DNA from: Annona cherimola
Taxonomy: Eukaryota > Streptophyta > Magnoliopsida > Magnoliales > Annonaceae
NCBI GenBank assembly: GCA_030490835.1
Contig: CM059975.1
Span: forward strand, 49,715,174-49,779,173
DNA length: 64,000 nt
Direction of reading: 5' to 3'
The notes beneath the pieces were generated by a model that was not told the DNA's origin, made no database searches, and saw only the letters and a list, made by a program, of their open reading frames with translations. Both the position numbers and the translations under genes were made by a program. The first letter of the stretch is position 1. The number at the start of each line of letters is the position of its first letter. This document shows, one piece after another, positions 43,836-56,516 of the stretch.

Positions 43836-45208
43836 TGTGAAACCCTAACCAGGTAGAAACCATATGTATACATTAATCATGTATATGATATTATTTGTGA
43901 AGTATTGAATTATGAAGGTATTATATGATTTTTGCTAATTATTGTAATTAGGGTTATGAATTAGAAATAATGATGTGATTAAGCATTTTGAGCTAAAATG
44001 AGACAATGGGATTAGAGCATATTGATGTTGATTTAAATATGCAAATATATCATGAAAAATCATTTTCCATTATTTAAAATGAATTATGGGAATTATTATG
44101 GTAATTGAAAGGTTTAATGGAAAAACGTTGAAAAATTCATAACTCAATGCCTATAAAGCGGATTCAGGTGAAATTTGAAATAGAAATTATTAATGTTGGG
44201 CTTGGTATTATGGAATAAATGTGTTATAAAAATTCTTGATGAAATGAGAATTATGATTTATTGATCATATTTAAATTTCAACCATTAACTTTAAACGACT
44301 ATAACAGGAGCTAGGAAACTCGGATTGAGATGAAATTTGAAATGGTTGAATGAAATTATGAGATGTTTATTTTGAATGGCTTGGATTAGGAATGAAATTC
44401 TGGAAAAAGACCTGCATTGAAAAAGGTGAGCATGGTTGGCTAATGCTCGACATGAGTACAATGCATTTAATGCTAGATTACCAAGCATAAATGCATGATG
44501 TGAATGAGATTTGAGGTGGTAATTGTAGGCCATTTCTAGAGTATTTTGTGCAATTATTTGAAATGAAAAAATTTGTGAATTATCCATCCATTGAATGCAT
44601 ATCATGATGTAGCTACAAAAGGCAAAACCTATGCATAGCTAAGGTGGCAACATGGGACGTCCAAGGGGCTGTTTGATGCATATTTTTGATTTTTTTTAAA
44701 TATTAAAATATGCATATATGTTGCTGAGATGCAAGTACATGAGAATGCATGCAATTATGAAGATTTTCAGCATTAAAAAAAATTGAAAAAGGCAGAAGCA
44801 TGCAGCTGAAACGTGGACAACATATGGGGATGGAAAATGTGATTCATATGCTAAGTTGCTGCTGTTTTTGTTAAATTTATTTACACCAAATTAATACATG
44901 AATTAATGGGCAATTAAGTGTACAATTTACCCTTAAATTAGGGTTGAAAAAAAATGAAAAATGGATGCAAAAATGGGCAACAATGGACGTGCAATGTTGA
45001 ACACTTGGACGGCTTGAATTTGGAGCAGATTTTATGATTTTTTAAAATGGTAAAACTTCATTTTACTTGGCTGAAATTCACCCAGCACATAAGGTAGATA
45101 AAGGATCATTTAAGGATGTGGAAATTGCCCAAATTGTGGGGCCCACAGCTGAAAAAAGTCCAGCTCTTATAGGCCATGCACGTAACTTGAGAGAGGAGTT
45201 TGGAAAAC
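43836..45208 (+). repeat. Gypsy half-LTR K
   Basis: Starts TGTGAAACCCTAACC and is collinear with LTR I (55026) through the promoter module (GTGGGGCCCAC at 45136-45146, CTTATAGG at 45166), then stops and is joined head-to-head with H's minus-strand LTR. The ORF at 45067-45261 crosses this junction and is not a gene. Confidence 0.85.
45136..45180 (+). promoter_or_regulatory. LTR core-promoter module (LTR K)
   Basis: GTGGGGCCCAC, GTCCAGCTC, CTTATAGG and GCACGTAA appear in the same order and spacing as in LTR I. Confidence 0.55.
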
Positions 45209-47811
45209 CTATTTATCAACAATATTTTGTGAAAAAGGGTAAAATTCCCTTTTTCTTATAAAATGTTGTTAAAACAATATCATATAGAACTTGCTTACTT
45301 AAAAACAAATTCTTAAAACCATCGGTATCTAACATGAAATCCTTAGAAAAACATTAGCATAGAGAACTTGCTTACTCCTAAGTAAAATTCTCAATTCCAT
45401 TAACTTGAAGCATTCCCATCCTTGGAAACACTTAGGATAAATTATTTATCTTAAGAAGTTTCACTTGCTTCCCATGAAGCAAACCTTAAGACTTTTCATT
45501 AAAGTCATCATTTTTCCAAAACTTATGGCTTTGCATTAAAGCCGTCATATTCAAAACTTGTGCCTGCCCATTCGTTAAAACATAAACATAAACAATTCAA
45601 TCATATCAATCACATAGAAAGAAAATGAAAGTTTAGAAAGTTTGCTTGTTTACCTGAGATCGCCATAATCCCTTTTCCTTCCATTCTTTTCCTTGCCTAT
45701 ACGCATAAAAATGACATTGCATTTATACATATAATCTCATATGCTTGCACATAATTTAGTTTTCCAACCCATATATTTTCATTGACTATATGACCCACTT
45801 GTTTTACAAGTCGGAGGTTTATACATAACAACGCAACTTGTGCATCATATTATCTATTCTTTTCATTCGTAGTATCCTTACTTAGGATAGTTTTCAAGCA
45901 TATCATGATCTTTCATTTATCTCAATGAAGTTTCATTATCCTTCATTTATCATTTACTTATCCATTTTTCACAGTTCTTTCATTAGTGCTTACTTTAAGC
46001 ACATGTTTAAGAGTTTAGGCTTCATATATCAATCCCAAATTTTGAGATTAACAAATATTATCAAAACAGCACCTTGTTTACACGTTTCAATATATTTCCA
46101 TCCATTTTCCATTTCAGCAAATCACATTAACTCATTACCCCTTTCCATCATTCATTCAAAAGCATGTTGAATCATCACTTTAAAGCATGTTTAAACATCC
46201 ATTTCATTTTTGAATTTTGGAGTTCAAGAACTCAAGATAAACCAATCAAAATAACACATCTACTTACTTGGATTGATACTCTCCAAACCCTAATCACTCG
46301 AAAGAGTTTTCCTCCACAAATTCCCTTCTTTTTTTCTTGCTCTTCTTCTTATTTTCCCTTAATTTTCCTCTGCTTGGCATGTTCAAGGGGCTGGCTAGGG
46401 CTGAACGTGAGGGCTGCTCTTGGGGAGATGGAATTTCCAACCATCAACCATGTGAACGTGCACTCCTTATGGGGCTGGATTTTCTCCAGCTGTGGGCCCC
46501 ACTTTTGCTGGGTTTTCCACAGAAATTTAATGCATGTCTATCCCCCTTATGTGCTGGTGAACTCATAGCCATATAAATTATTCTTTTCATATTTTCTTAA
46601 TTGCAAAAATCCGCATGCATCAAGACTGTCCAAACTGCCCATAGATTACGTCCATTTTTGCTTTCATTTATCCAGATTTTTTTCATTTTTAGATAATCCC
46701 CATTTAAGGGTAAATCATACACCTAATTATCCTTTAATTAATGCATTAATTTGGCATTGATAATTTTAGAAAAATGGCAGCAATCAGCCCATCATTTGGA
46801 CGTCATTTGCATGAGACAAAGCTGTCCACTTTTGCATTTTTCAATGGGCAGCTGATAATCATGAATTTTTAGGGATTTTTCCACATGATTAATGGCCCAT
46901 TACTTACCCTAGATGTTTAGGTATTTTAGATACATATTTGAAAATTTTTAAAAATCCAGAAACCATACTTTATCACCCATGGGCGTCCCTTGTGTTGACA
47001 CACATACATGCCTATTGAAGCTACTCCCTTAGCCTTTTAAAACCCTGCATTTAAGCCACTGCTTTTCCATGGATTTTAGCATTTTTGTTAATTCATAAAA
47101 TCCACTTGGAATTTCCTCCCTTCGACACCTCATATATGCCATTAAATAATGCATTCAATTCATGCAACTTTTGCCTTAAATGCATGGTACTCTTAGGTGT
47201 AAAAGTCAACTATGTGCACCTTTTTCAATTCAGGTATTTTCCCAACATGATTTGCTTAATCCAAACCTTCCAAAATTTTAATCTCTTAATTTCATTCAAC
47301 CGTTTCAAATTTCATCTCAATTCGATTTTCCTAGCTCAAGTTATAGACGTTTGAAGTTAACGGTTGAAATTGAGATGTGATCAATAAATCATTAATCTAA
47401 TTTTATCAAGGATTTTTATAATCCAATAATCCCATAATACCAAGCCCAACACCATCAACTTCCATTTCAAATTTCACTTGAATCCGCCTTACAGGCGTTG
47501 AGTTATGAATTTTCTAGTGTTTTCTAACATAAATACACAATTTCCATTTTAATCTCCATTAATTAACTCATGGAAATTAAACTAAACATTCATGCCACAT
47601 TAGCATGTTTTAATCCTCATTATTCTCCTTTAGTCACCTTGACTCATAATGGGCTCTGGCGATTAAATTTTTAATCACCATTCTTAATTAAACCCTAATT
47701 GCAACATATCATAAAATCCTAAAATCATCCAAAAATTCCATTTAATCAAATATAACTCACATGTACATGTTCAATGCATACATTGAATCTTACTTAGGTT
47801 GGGGTTTCACA
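45209..47811 (-). repeat. Element H 3' LTR, truncated
   Basis: On the minus strand it starts TGTGAAACCCCAACC at 47811. It includes the motif GCCTGTAAGGC near 47490, TGGACGTCAT near 46797 and a promoter module near 46493. Homology to LTR J ends at about 45209, where it meets half-LTR K. Confidence 0.85.
46450..46503 (-). promoter_or_regulatory. LTR core-promoter module (element H)
   Basis: On the minus strand GTGGGGCCCAC (46503-46493), the inverted repeat CTGGAGAAAATCCAG, CCATAAGG at the TATA position and GTGCACGTTCA. This is the same order as in J, K and I. Confidence 0.55.
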
Positions 47812-47849
47812 ATCCTCCCCCCCTTATAATAGGTTTCGTCCCGAAACCT
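47812..47849 (-). other. Element H polypurine tract and pre-PPT hairpin
   Basis: On the minus strand AGGTTTCG-GGA-CGAAACCT (47849-47831) is followed by AAGGGGGGGAGGA adjoining the LTR start. Confidence 0.85.
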
Positions 47850-48335
47850 ATTACATGTCATATATCAGGGGTAAGGCTCACATAATTTACTAACTTATTA
47901 TCATTTCTAATATTTCAATGGTTATCTACGCTTCCACTGCGCTACTCTGTCTTAGTGGCATTTTTAGCCTTGGTCCACTAGACCTATCACTTATCTCTAC
48001 TATTCCTTGTTCACACATGGGTTTCTCAATGACATTTTCCCTTCATTTGTGTCATTTCAAACTATTTTTCCTTATACATGGAGAAATTGCATCATTTCCC
48101 GTCTTATCATAGGGTAAGTTTTAAGTTACCCATTCATTCGTAAAAATCTATAGCAATCATTTTCATATATTATCATACATAATACATTCATTTTGTAATA
48201 TAGAGCAAAAGTTGCTCTCGTATAGAGTTTCATACATGAAATTTCATACATGTCTTAGCAAAAGTCACTTATGCCAAGTTATTCATTCCTTCTCTTCTTA
48301 TAATGTCTACCGCTAGATTTTACCATTGTAGACTA

Positions 48336-51300
48336 TGTGGCGCCCCCAACCCGAGCGTCACCTCCTAAGCCTTACCTCGGGATCGGTATCGACTGGTAAA
48401 CGTGATCAGGATTGTTGCCCTGTCACACGGCGGGTTTTTAACGGACAATTATCCGGTTTTAATATATATTTTCATAGAAATTTACTTCCTCCTAATTATA
48501 TCTCAAGTGGTAACCATGTCACTTCCATCCATTCAACACACAAAGATGCTAGTAAATCAGAAATATTTCAACATTTTCCTAAATCAGATGTCACTGCATG
48601 TTATAATCATAGTCTTCCATATGAAAACAAAAACTTAGTTACATTCATTCAACATAAATTCTATTATATTGTCAGGATTACAAGAGTTTTTCCTTTTTGC
48701 TTAAATAGTATTCAATTTGCTCCTTTGCCAAATCTCTTCATTTACCTGTCTATGGGTTTGGAAAACAAAAATGTGAGTTGAACACTCAATAAGCAAGCAT
48801 TATTTACATATGTTTTCAGGCAACGTATTTTGCAAAATTTAACATTTTCTAAAAGCATTTCCCTCCATTTAGTAGAGACACTTATCAAGTGATCAGCTAC
48901 TTGCGGAGCAGAAATCTTTTCATTTTAATCATTATGGAAAGAAACTTTATATCCCCTCGGGGATATATAATGACAACGCAATGCGTGCATTATGCTCCCT
49001 TAGGATGGAGGCTAGCTAGGCGACCACCCGTCTTCATCTCCTTCCACACAAGGAGACGTTGCCGGCCCTTAGCCTATTTTAGCAACTCGGTAACACCAAA
49101 GGGGGACATTTGCTCCGCTTATTCCTTTGAGGTGAACCTTATGCATTGTGCACATGTATTCTTCATGACATGCTAGCATGATTCTTCACACATATTTCCA
49201 TGCAACAGAAATTTTCAGAGGTTATAAAACATTTATATAAATCAATGTAAATAACTAGTGAACTAACGAATGACCATCCTTAAAAATTTAGAAATAAATT
49301 CCAAATAACATTTATTGAACCAAGAAAAGAAAATTAAAACATCATTTACAAATATCTCAAAGAAAATTCAAATAAAATCCATTTAGAAAATTTTGCTTGC
49401 TTACCTTGTTCCTGAGAGCTTCCCGGATCAACTTTTTCTTTTCCTTTGCCTATGACAGAATAACAAAATTTCTATATAAATTCTATTTGCTTGCGTTCAT
49501 TTAGTTTTCCAACCCATTTTTATAATTACTCATGACTCGTTAAGTTTCCAAGTCGGGTATACCTTCTTTAAACTCTTACGTATCTCAACTATTCATTACG
49601 CTTCATATTTAATTCCCATATATAAATCTCAAAATTCGAGATTATAAATTCAGAAATGCATTTCATGTTTTTCCATGGCATTTTATCCTATTTCTACATT
49701 TCCATATTTTACATATTGCATTGCTCATCGTATCATGCATTTTGCTTCACATATATGTGTCTAACCGCGTCTAATTCATACTTTTCTTAAAGTTTTTCAA
49801 ATAAATAACTCATCCACCATTTCAGAAAGTATATTTAATTCATTTGACGCCTAATTATTGCATTTTTACGAATTTATAATTTACCCTTCTCGAATTTGCA
49901 AAAACAGCCACTTAACCATCAATTTTTCACACTTTAGATACTTCTTTTGATACCTTAATGTAAACAGATTTTTGTATCCATAATTTCGGAAATTTTTCTA
50001 AGATTTCTTACCCTAAATTCAATGTATTTTCTCCTATTTAAGATCCATATATAATTTAGTTGCAAAACAGCAACATTTCCTACATATATAGGGTACCCGT
50101 TTACACCATTTGGACGTCCACTTTTTGCATCTGTTAAAATCCGAATTTAGGCAGTTTATATGATGCCCTTAATCACGTCCAAAGTGTCTTATATTTAGGT
50201 TATTTTACCCTATATTTCATCCATAACTTATTTAAATTATTTTCTTTATCATTTTCATCATTTAGAAGTGAATTTTGGGTCTTAAATGTTACCACAACTC
50301 ATTTACCTTCTATATTTCACAACATATGCTAAATTTCAGATATGATCATCACTAAACCATGATTTATCATGTGAACATATTCACTAATTCAAACAGCAAC
50401 TTAGAAACGAAATTTCAGGATGATTTGGCTAGCATCAACACATGTGTATCACACCATTCACTTCTTAATCACTTCTATCTTTCAACTTTGTTATATGCTG
50501 TAAAATTCCACTAAATTCCTCAAATGAAATCCTCATAATTCTGCATCTAATTTCCAGCAACAAAACATGTTCATGGTTCATGATTTAATTTGGGAAAATT
50601 AAGCTAGAATCACTTAAACTAAAACCTACAACTTACTTGTGTTGAATACCGCTTCTCCTCTCTTTCTCAAGCAACTTCTTCACTTAAATTCTTTCTTTTC
50701 TTCCTTATTCTCTTCACTTGTTTTAAAGTATGAAAAATGGTGAAAGAGGGGTCGTGAGTTGCTGGTTTAGATGGGAGCTCAAAATTCCAAATTTTTTTCG
50801 AAGTGTTCAGCCCACACTTGGACGTCCCCCATCCTTTTTATGCATTGCTGGAATTTTCCAGCAAATGGGCCCCACATTCCACATCAGAAAATGCTAATTC
50901 CAATGCATTCATATCCCCTTCCTGACATGGCATCATGTGGGCCATTAAAAATATTTTTATCTTATTTATAAATTCGTTATTTATCTAAGACATTAAATCA
51001 ACATAAAACTGTCCATCTGTTGCAAGTCCATCATCAGCCACTTTTTCCATTTTTTTTCAACGAATTTCTCATCAATTAAATGAATACTTACATACCCTAT
51101 TACCTAGGCTAAATATCTATGCATTTTCCAATTTTTAAAAAATACCAAAAACCACTTTTTATGGCCATGTGGTCGGACTAAATGTGGCTGTCCACTTTTT
51201 GATGCCTAGAAAATGTCCACTTTTCAGCAAGTGTCCTTATCATAATTAACTTTTTTAAAGCTCTATTTAATTACAAAATTAATTACCTAATATTTTAGGG

Positions 51301-52333
51301 TAATTAGGGTCAATTTAGGCTTCTAAAAAAATTATAAACCATGAATTTAGCTGCCAAACCGTCCACATCATTCTGAATGCATGTTGCTGTCCATTTATTT
51401 CCCATTCATTTAATGGTCCAGATCAGCCCCTAAAAATCCGATTTTCACTTTTATTTAATGCTAAATTATCCTCATTAATTCCCTGTTGACTTTAAGCATA
51501 TATTATATATATAAAAAATTCCAAAAATCCACCCATATAGCTGCTTGGACGTCCATAGCCAGCCCCTTTTTCCATTTTTCATTTTGACCCATTACTTATG
51601 CATTTAATTAGAAGATAATTGCAGGGATTTTCTTATTTTTAGTAATTCACATAATACCCTACAATTTACCCTCTCTTGACACCTCAAATTTGTCTTTTTC
51701 TATTTATTTATTTTATTCCATTTCATCATAAATGCTATTTACTTTAAGATTTGAAAAGTCAAATATCTCATGCTAATTTCGTGCAAGCTTAGTCCCTTAA
51801 TCATTTTCATGATCAAATCCTTCCAAAACCTTGATTTCATAATTTTATCCGTTCATTTCAAATTTCACCTTAATTTGATCTTTCTAGCCCAAGTTATGGC
51901 TATTTTAAGCTTTGAACGGTGATGATCAATTTTCTTCAAAATTTTCATAATCTAATTATTCCATGAGATTAAGCATGTAATTATATGCTTCCCCCTCAAA
52001 TTTCACCTCAATCCGATTTAAGAACACCAAGTTATGAATTTTTCAATATTTTCTCAACTTGTCTCCATAATTAACCTCCTAATAGCCATTGATCATATTT
52101 AAAAATGAAATCAAATTTTCCTTAGCATACTAATTATTTATTCATCCTTAATATGATATTTCAATCATAATAACCTACATTATCTTTAATTGGTAAATTT
52201 AAACAACCATTCACATAAATAGCCTGGCTACCATAATCTTAAAAAATTACAACCACCTCAATATACATACATCATTCATACATAGTTCATCTAATATTAT
52301 TTACATGACTCCTATAATAGCTAGGGTTTCACA
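48336..52333 (-). mobile_element. Solo LTR G (4.0 kb) inside element H
   Basis: On the minus strand it starts TGTGAAACCCTAGC and ends GGGGGCGCCACA, with perfect duplications gacta (48331-48335 and 52334-52338). It carries TGGACGTCCA at 50111 and 51546 and the GC block with hairpin TCTCCTT/AAGGAGA (49037-49056). At 48948-48967 there is a 9-bp-stem palindrome TATATCCCC/GGGGATATA. Its promoter module is near 50819-50875 with the core ATGGGCCCCAC on the plus strand. Confidence 0.94.
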
Positions 52334-52478
52334 GACTATCTATTAGAAATACCAGTATTAAACCAGTCTAAAATATTTTCTTCCTCATTTCCCTTTCCAG
52401 TTTCCATAAACTAGTAAGGGTCCTTATCATTTTCAAATTTTCCTAACCTCATTTCTTATGAATATCATAGAGAAATTA

Positions 52479-53345
52479 TGTGTAACCCCGACCGTATGCG
52501 CGTCATTTCGACCGTATACGCGTCATTTCGATATTTGTAATTTTGTAATTATTTTATGAATAAATGAAAATTCATGAATTATATTGATGTATATGTATAT
52601 TGGAGATTGAAATAATGCAATTACGAATTTAACCCTTGAATAGTGACGTAAATAGTGACGTGAATAGTAACTGGAGACTAAGACACGTGATTAAGAGTTA
52701 ATCACTTGGATTAACTTAATCACAAAAAGATAAAATGGATATTTAATCACTACAAGACAAAATAGCAATTCTTTTGGATATTTTAATTCAAATTTGGATT
52801 TTTGTGGAAAAATAGAAAAAAAATTCATAAATTGCAATCCGGGCGTCGGAATTCGATGAAATTTTTGATGGATGGTTAAAAATTCATGATGGACATGATG
52901 AATGGGTTAAGATGTGATGAAAATCACAAATCAATGGTCAAGATGAAACGTCAAAACAAGATAAAAAAAAGTAGCTAACTTTTTAATAAAAGCTACTTTT
53001 GACTTTTTAAATAAAGTAAATAAATAAAAATAAAAAAATTAAATGCAATGGCTGCTGTTGCAGGGATGTTGCAGGGGGAGCAGCTGAAAAAGTTGACTAA
53101 AATCAATGGTCAAAATTTATCCTAATCAAAGATCAATGGCTAGGATTAATTTAGCTTAATTTAATTAATTTTAAAAATAAAAAAAATAGGTGGAAAATAG
53201 GGCTGCAATAGGGTTGCTGGAGCAGTCCTAGGGTGGGCAGCACAGGGCTCAAAGTATTTTTCAAAATTAAAAAGAAATACCAATTTATAATTAAATACCT
53301 CAAAACTAGGGGGTAAATTACAAATTCTTGAAAAATTCAACCCTA
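52479..53345 (+). repeat. LTR fragment M (D-like, first 0.87 kb) in element H
   Basis: Starts TGTGTAACCCCGACCG and is collinear with the start of LTR D (minus strand of 25924), including 'agttaatcac.ttggattaacttaatca'. It stops near 53345, where H's gag region resumes. Its first 50 bp hold a 20-bp tandem pair (52489-52508 and 52509-52528) around CGACCGTATRCGCGTC. Confidence 0.75.
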
Positions 53346-54158
53346 TAATCTTCTTTTCTTTCTATACACGCTAACTAGACATGTTTTGCTACACCTTTCT
53401 GCAATAATTTGTAGGGATTTCCTATCAATTATAGCTATTAGTTAACCTTTCTTATTCATTCTTTTCCTACATCAGGTTCCTTAGTTTTCAGTGGCAAGTT
53501 ATCCTTGCCCTAACTGTACATGTTCATCACCAACATGTATTACATCCTGACATTCTATAGGAAGATATTTCTTAACAAATTCTTCCAGATTATCTTCTTT
53601 GATTATGACATAATAGTCATTTAGGGTTTGCTATTACTTATAAGCATTGCCAATCAATGCTTGGACGTTACATTTGACTACATGCTCAAACCTTGAACAT
53701 GTTCTTAGGTTCAGTCTTCCATTGCTCAGTCTGAATAAAATCCGATTCACCTGAGAACTTAGGTGGATACTGAGCTAGAAAGGCATCAATAACCTTTCCA
53801 TTTACTTCTATCTTACCATTATTAACCTTTAAAAGTTTGGGTACTAGGTAAAAATTTATTACCTATACCGATTCATCTTTTCCACCTGCTTCTAATTGGT
53901 CCTGTTGAGTATTTTCCCAAAGGTCCTGTATTCTTCTTTCTTTCTAAGCCACACAATCTTGGGCAGCTTACTGCGTAGCTCTTTCTAAAGTTGTAGTTAT
54001 CCTTTAATCTTTCTACCTGTGAGATATTACTCTTAGCGGTAACACCTCAAATCCTTTGACTTAGGGTTTATAGCTACCCGTCGTTAATGAGCTTATGGAC
54101 TCACTTGTCCTGATCATTTAGATTTGATACTAGCTTCTCTTCTTTCTTGTTGACTCAT
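53346..54158 (-). pseudogene. gag: gag remnant of element H
   Basis: The minus-strand ATG at 54158 starts MSQQERREAS, matching element B. The capsid start is readable around 53830-53690 (FLAQYPPKFSGES, AEQW-like TEQWK), then stops. Collinear with B's remnant at 21147-22000. Confidence 0.72.
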
Positions 54159-55025
54159 ATCAGCAACTGCCTATCCCTTGTTCAAAACTAAGGTGATAAG
54201 CATGTAGTAGAAAGCAGCATATAACATTATGTCAATAGCATTTCTCATTATAATATTCATTCATATTACACATAGTCAACATGATCATTTCTGATCAAAG
54301 AATCATCATACATAGTCAATAAACATAAGCTAGAAAGATCAATGATCTTTCCTTTTTCATATATACTTAGCACTTGAATAATTTCAAATGCATTCATAGT
54401 TTCATAGTATAAAACATCATACATTAGGAGTCAAAAAGAACTCCCTTTTTCCTACCTTTCTCATTTCTACCTACATATTTCATGGTGTAAGGTTGCTTTT
54501 CCTTACACATACAAATTATATTTGCATAATCTGTCATTTTATCATAATTATAAACTCTAAACCAACAATCACTTAAAAAGTTGGCGCTTTGGTGCCTACC
54601 ATATGTCACCATGGCTCTACACCTTAAACATATGTATCTTATAGTACAGTCTCGTGCCATCTTATGTGAGGTATAGTTTACCTTAGGTAAGAGGGGTCTC
54701 TATGTAGGGTTCCATAACTCCTTAGCTGTTCTGATTCCCCTTTTTATCCTTTTTCTTTCCTTAAATTCTCCTATTTCCTACTTCATCTCATTGTCCTCAT
54801 ATCATTTTCCTTTATATACCATCTACATTATGAAACATAACATACTAACTACATTTCCTCAAATAATCATATTCTTGTGTCATAATGACGCACAATATAA
54901 GACAATGCATATCGTATAAGTCTTATAATCTCAATCTATTTCTCGCATCATTTTCTATTTTTCTTCTATATCTATCCATCAATCTTTGCTGACATATCAT
55001 CTTTGTGATATCAAGCCTTTGCTTT
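54159..55025 (-). other. Element H leader with a short ORF shared with B
   Basis: It is homologous to 6740-7368 and 20913-21146. The frame at 54660-54424 keeps motifs NFLSDCWFR and KQPYTMK seen in B. No known domain was recognised. The PBS itself is not visible because LTR I begins at 55026. Confidence 0.35.
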
Positions 55026-56516
55026 TGTGAAACCCTAACCCATGTAGGACCTATATGTATGTATTGAACATGTATATGATAATTATTCATGAATTATGGA
55101 ATTATGAAGGCATTTTATGATTTTTGCTAATTATGGCAATTAGGGTTATGAGTTAGCATTAATGTTATGATTAAGTGTGTTGAGCCTAAATGAGACAATG
55201 GGTTTAGAATGAATTATTTGTGATTTAAATGTGCAAATATGTCATGAAAAATCATTTTCCATTATTTAAAATGAATTATGGAAGTTAATATGGAAATTGA
55301 CAAGTTTGATGGAAAATATTGAAAAATTCATAACTCAACGCCTATAAGGCGAATTCAAGTGAAATTTGAAATGAAAATTGTTAATGTTGGGCTTAGTATT
55401 ATGGAATAAATGGGTTATGAAAATTCTTGATGAAATGATAATTATGAATTTTTAAGCATATATTCATTTCAACTGTTAACTTTAAACGGCTATATCGGGA
55501 GCTAGAAAACTCAGATTGAGTTGAAATTTGAAACGGTTGAATGGAATGGTGAGATGTTTATTTTGGATGGTTTGGATTAAGCATGGAATATTAGAAAAAT
55601 TCCTGCATTGAAAAAGGTGGCTATGGTTGACTTATGCTCCAAGAGAGTACCATATCATTAATGTAAAAGTGCATGATATGATGGCATGGAAATAAATGAA
55701 TTATGAGGTGTCCATTGCAGGAATTTTTCAGAGAATTTATGCATTTAAATAAAATGCATAATGCCATGAATTATCCATCCATTTAATGCATGAAATGATG
55801 GAGCTACACAAGTATAGGCCAAGCATAGCCAAGGTGGCCAAAGGGGACGTCCATGGGCTGGTTAGTGCTCATTTTTGATTTTTTAAATTTCTTAAAAAAT
55901 GCCTAAATGTTGCAGGGATGCAAGTACATGATTTGTGCAAGTAATAATGGAGAATTTAAGCAATAAAAAAATAGAAAAAGACAGGTATATACTGCTGAAA
56001 ACGTGGACAACTTTGGGGGAATGGAAAATATGATTTTTGTGCTAAGTTGCTGCAATATTTGTTAAATTTATTTATATAAAATTAATTCATATATTAAAGG
56101 GTAATTATAGAAATAAATTACCCACGTTTTAGCATAAAATAAAAATGAAAAAAAATGAATAAAAATCTGGACAGATTGGATGTGAATTGGAAATGCATTG
56201 GACGGTCAAATATGATACAATTTTTGACTTTTGAAAAATGGTAAAAATGCAAATTTACTTGGTTGAAAACGTGCCAGCCCATATGATAGATAAGGGAGCA
56301 TTAAATGGGGGTGGAATTGCAGCACCAAGTGGGCCCCACTGCTGGAAAAAAATCCAGCTCTTATAAGCCATGCACGATCACTTGGAGAGAGGCTTTAGAA
56401 AATTTCTAAGTGTGGAATTTCCACCCCAAAGCCAACCCAGCAGCTCACGTCCATATTTTCCTGCAAAAGGAGGAGAAAAACCCAGGGAAAAAGGAAGGAA
56501 ACTTGAAGAAGAAATT
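55026..56516 (+). repeat. Gypsy LTR I, first 1.5 kb before the SIRE insertion
   Basis: Starts TGTGAAACCCTAACCC, is close to half-LTR K and contains the GCCTATAAGGC motif (about 55340) and GGGACGTCCA (55844). The SIRE element enters at 56517, and the rest would lie beyond the window. The ORF at 56370-56564 spans this insertion and is not real. Confidence 0.85.
56329..56375 (+). promoter_or_regulatory. LTR core-promoter module (LTR I)
   Basis: GTGGGCCCCAC (56329-56339), the inverted repeat CTGGAAAAAAATCCAG, CTTATAAG at about 56360 and GCACGATCA, then GAGAGAGG. It is the best-preserved copy. Confidence 0.62.

Larger units (their letters stand above)
45209..55025 (-). mobile_element. Element H: non-autonomous gag-only Gypsy element, interrupted
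   Basis: On the minus strand it has a leader (55025-54159), gag remnant from 54158, 3' region, pre-PPT hairpin, PPT and truncated 3' LTR. It is collinear with element B's internal region. LTR I interrupts it close to the expected PBS, M lies in the gag or 3' region and solo LTR G in the 3' region. Internal length without inserts is about 2.35 kb, and no pol sequence is seen. Confidence 0.83.
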
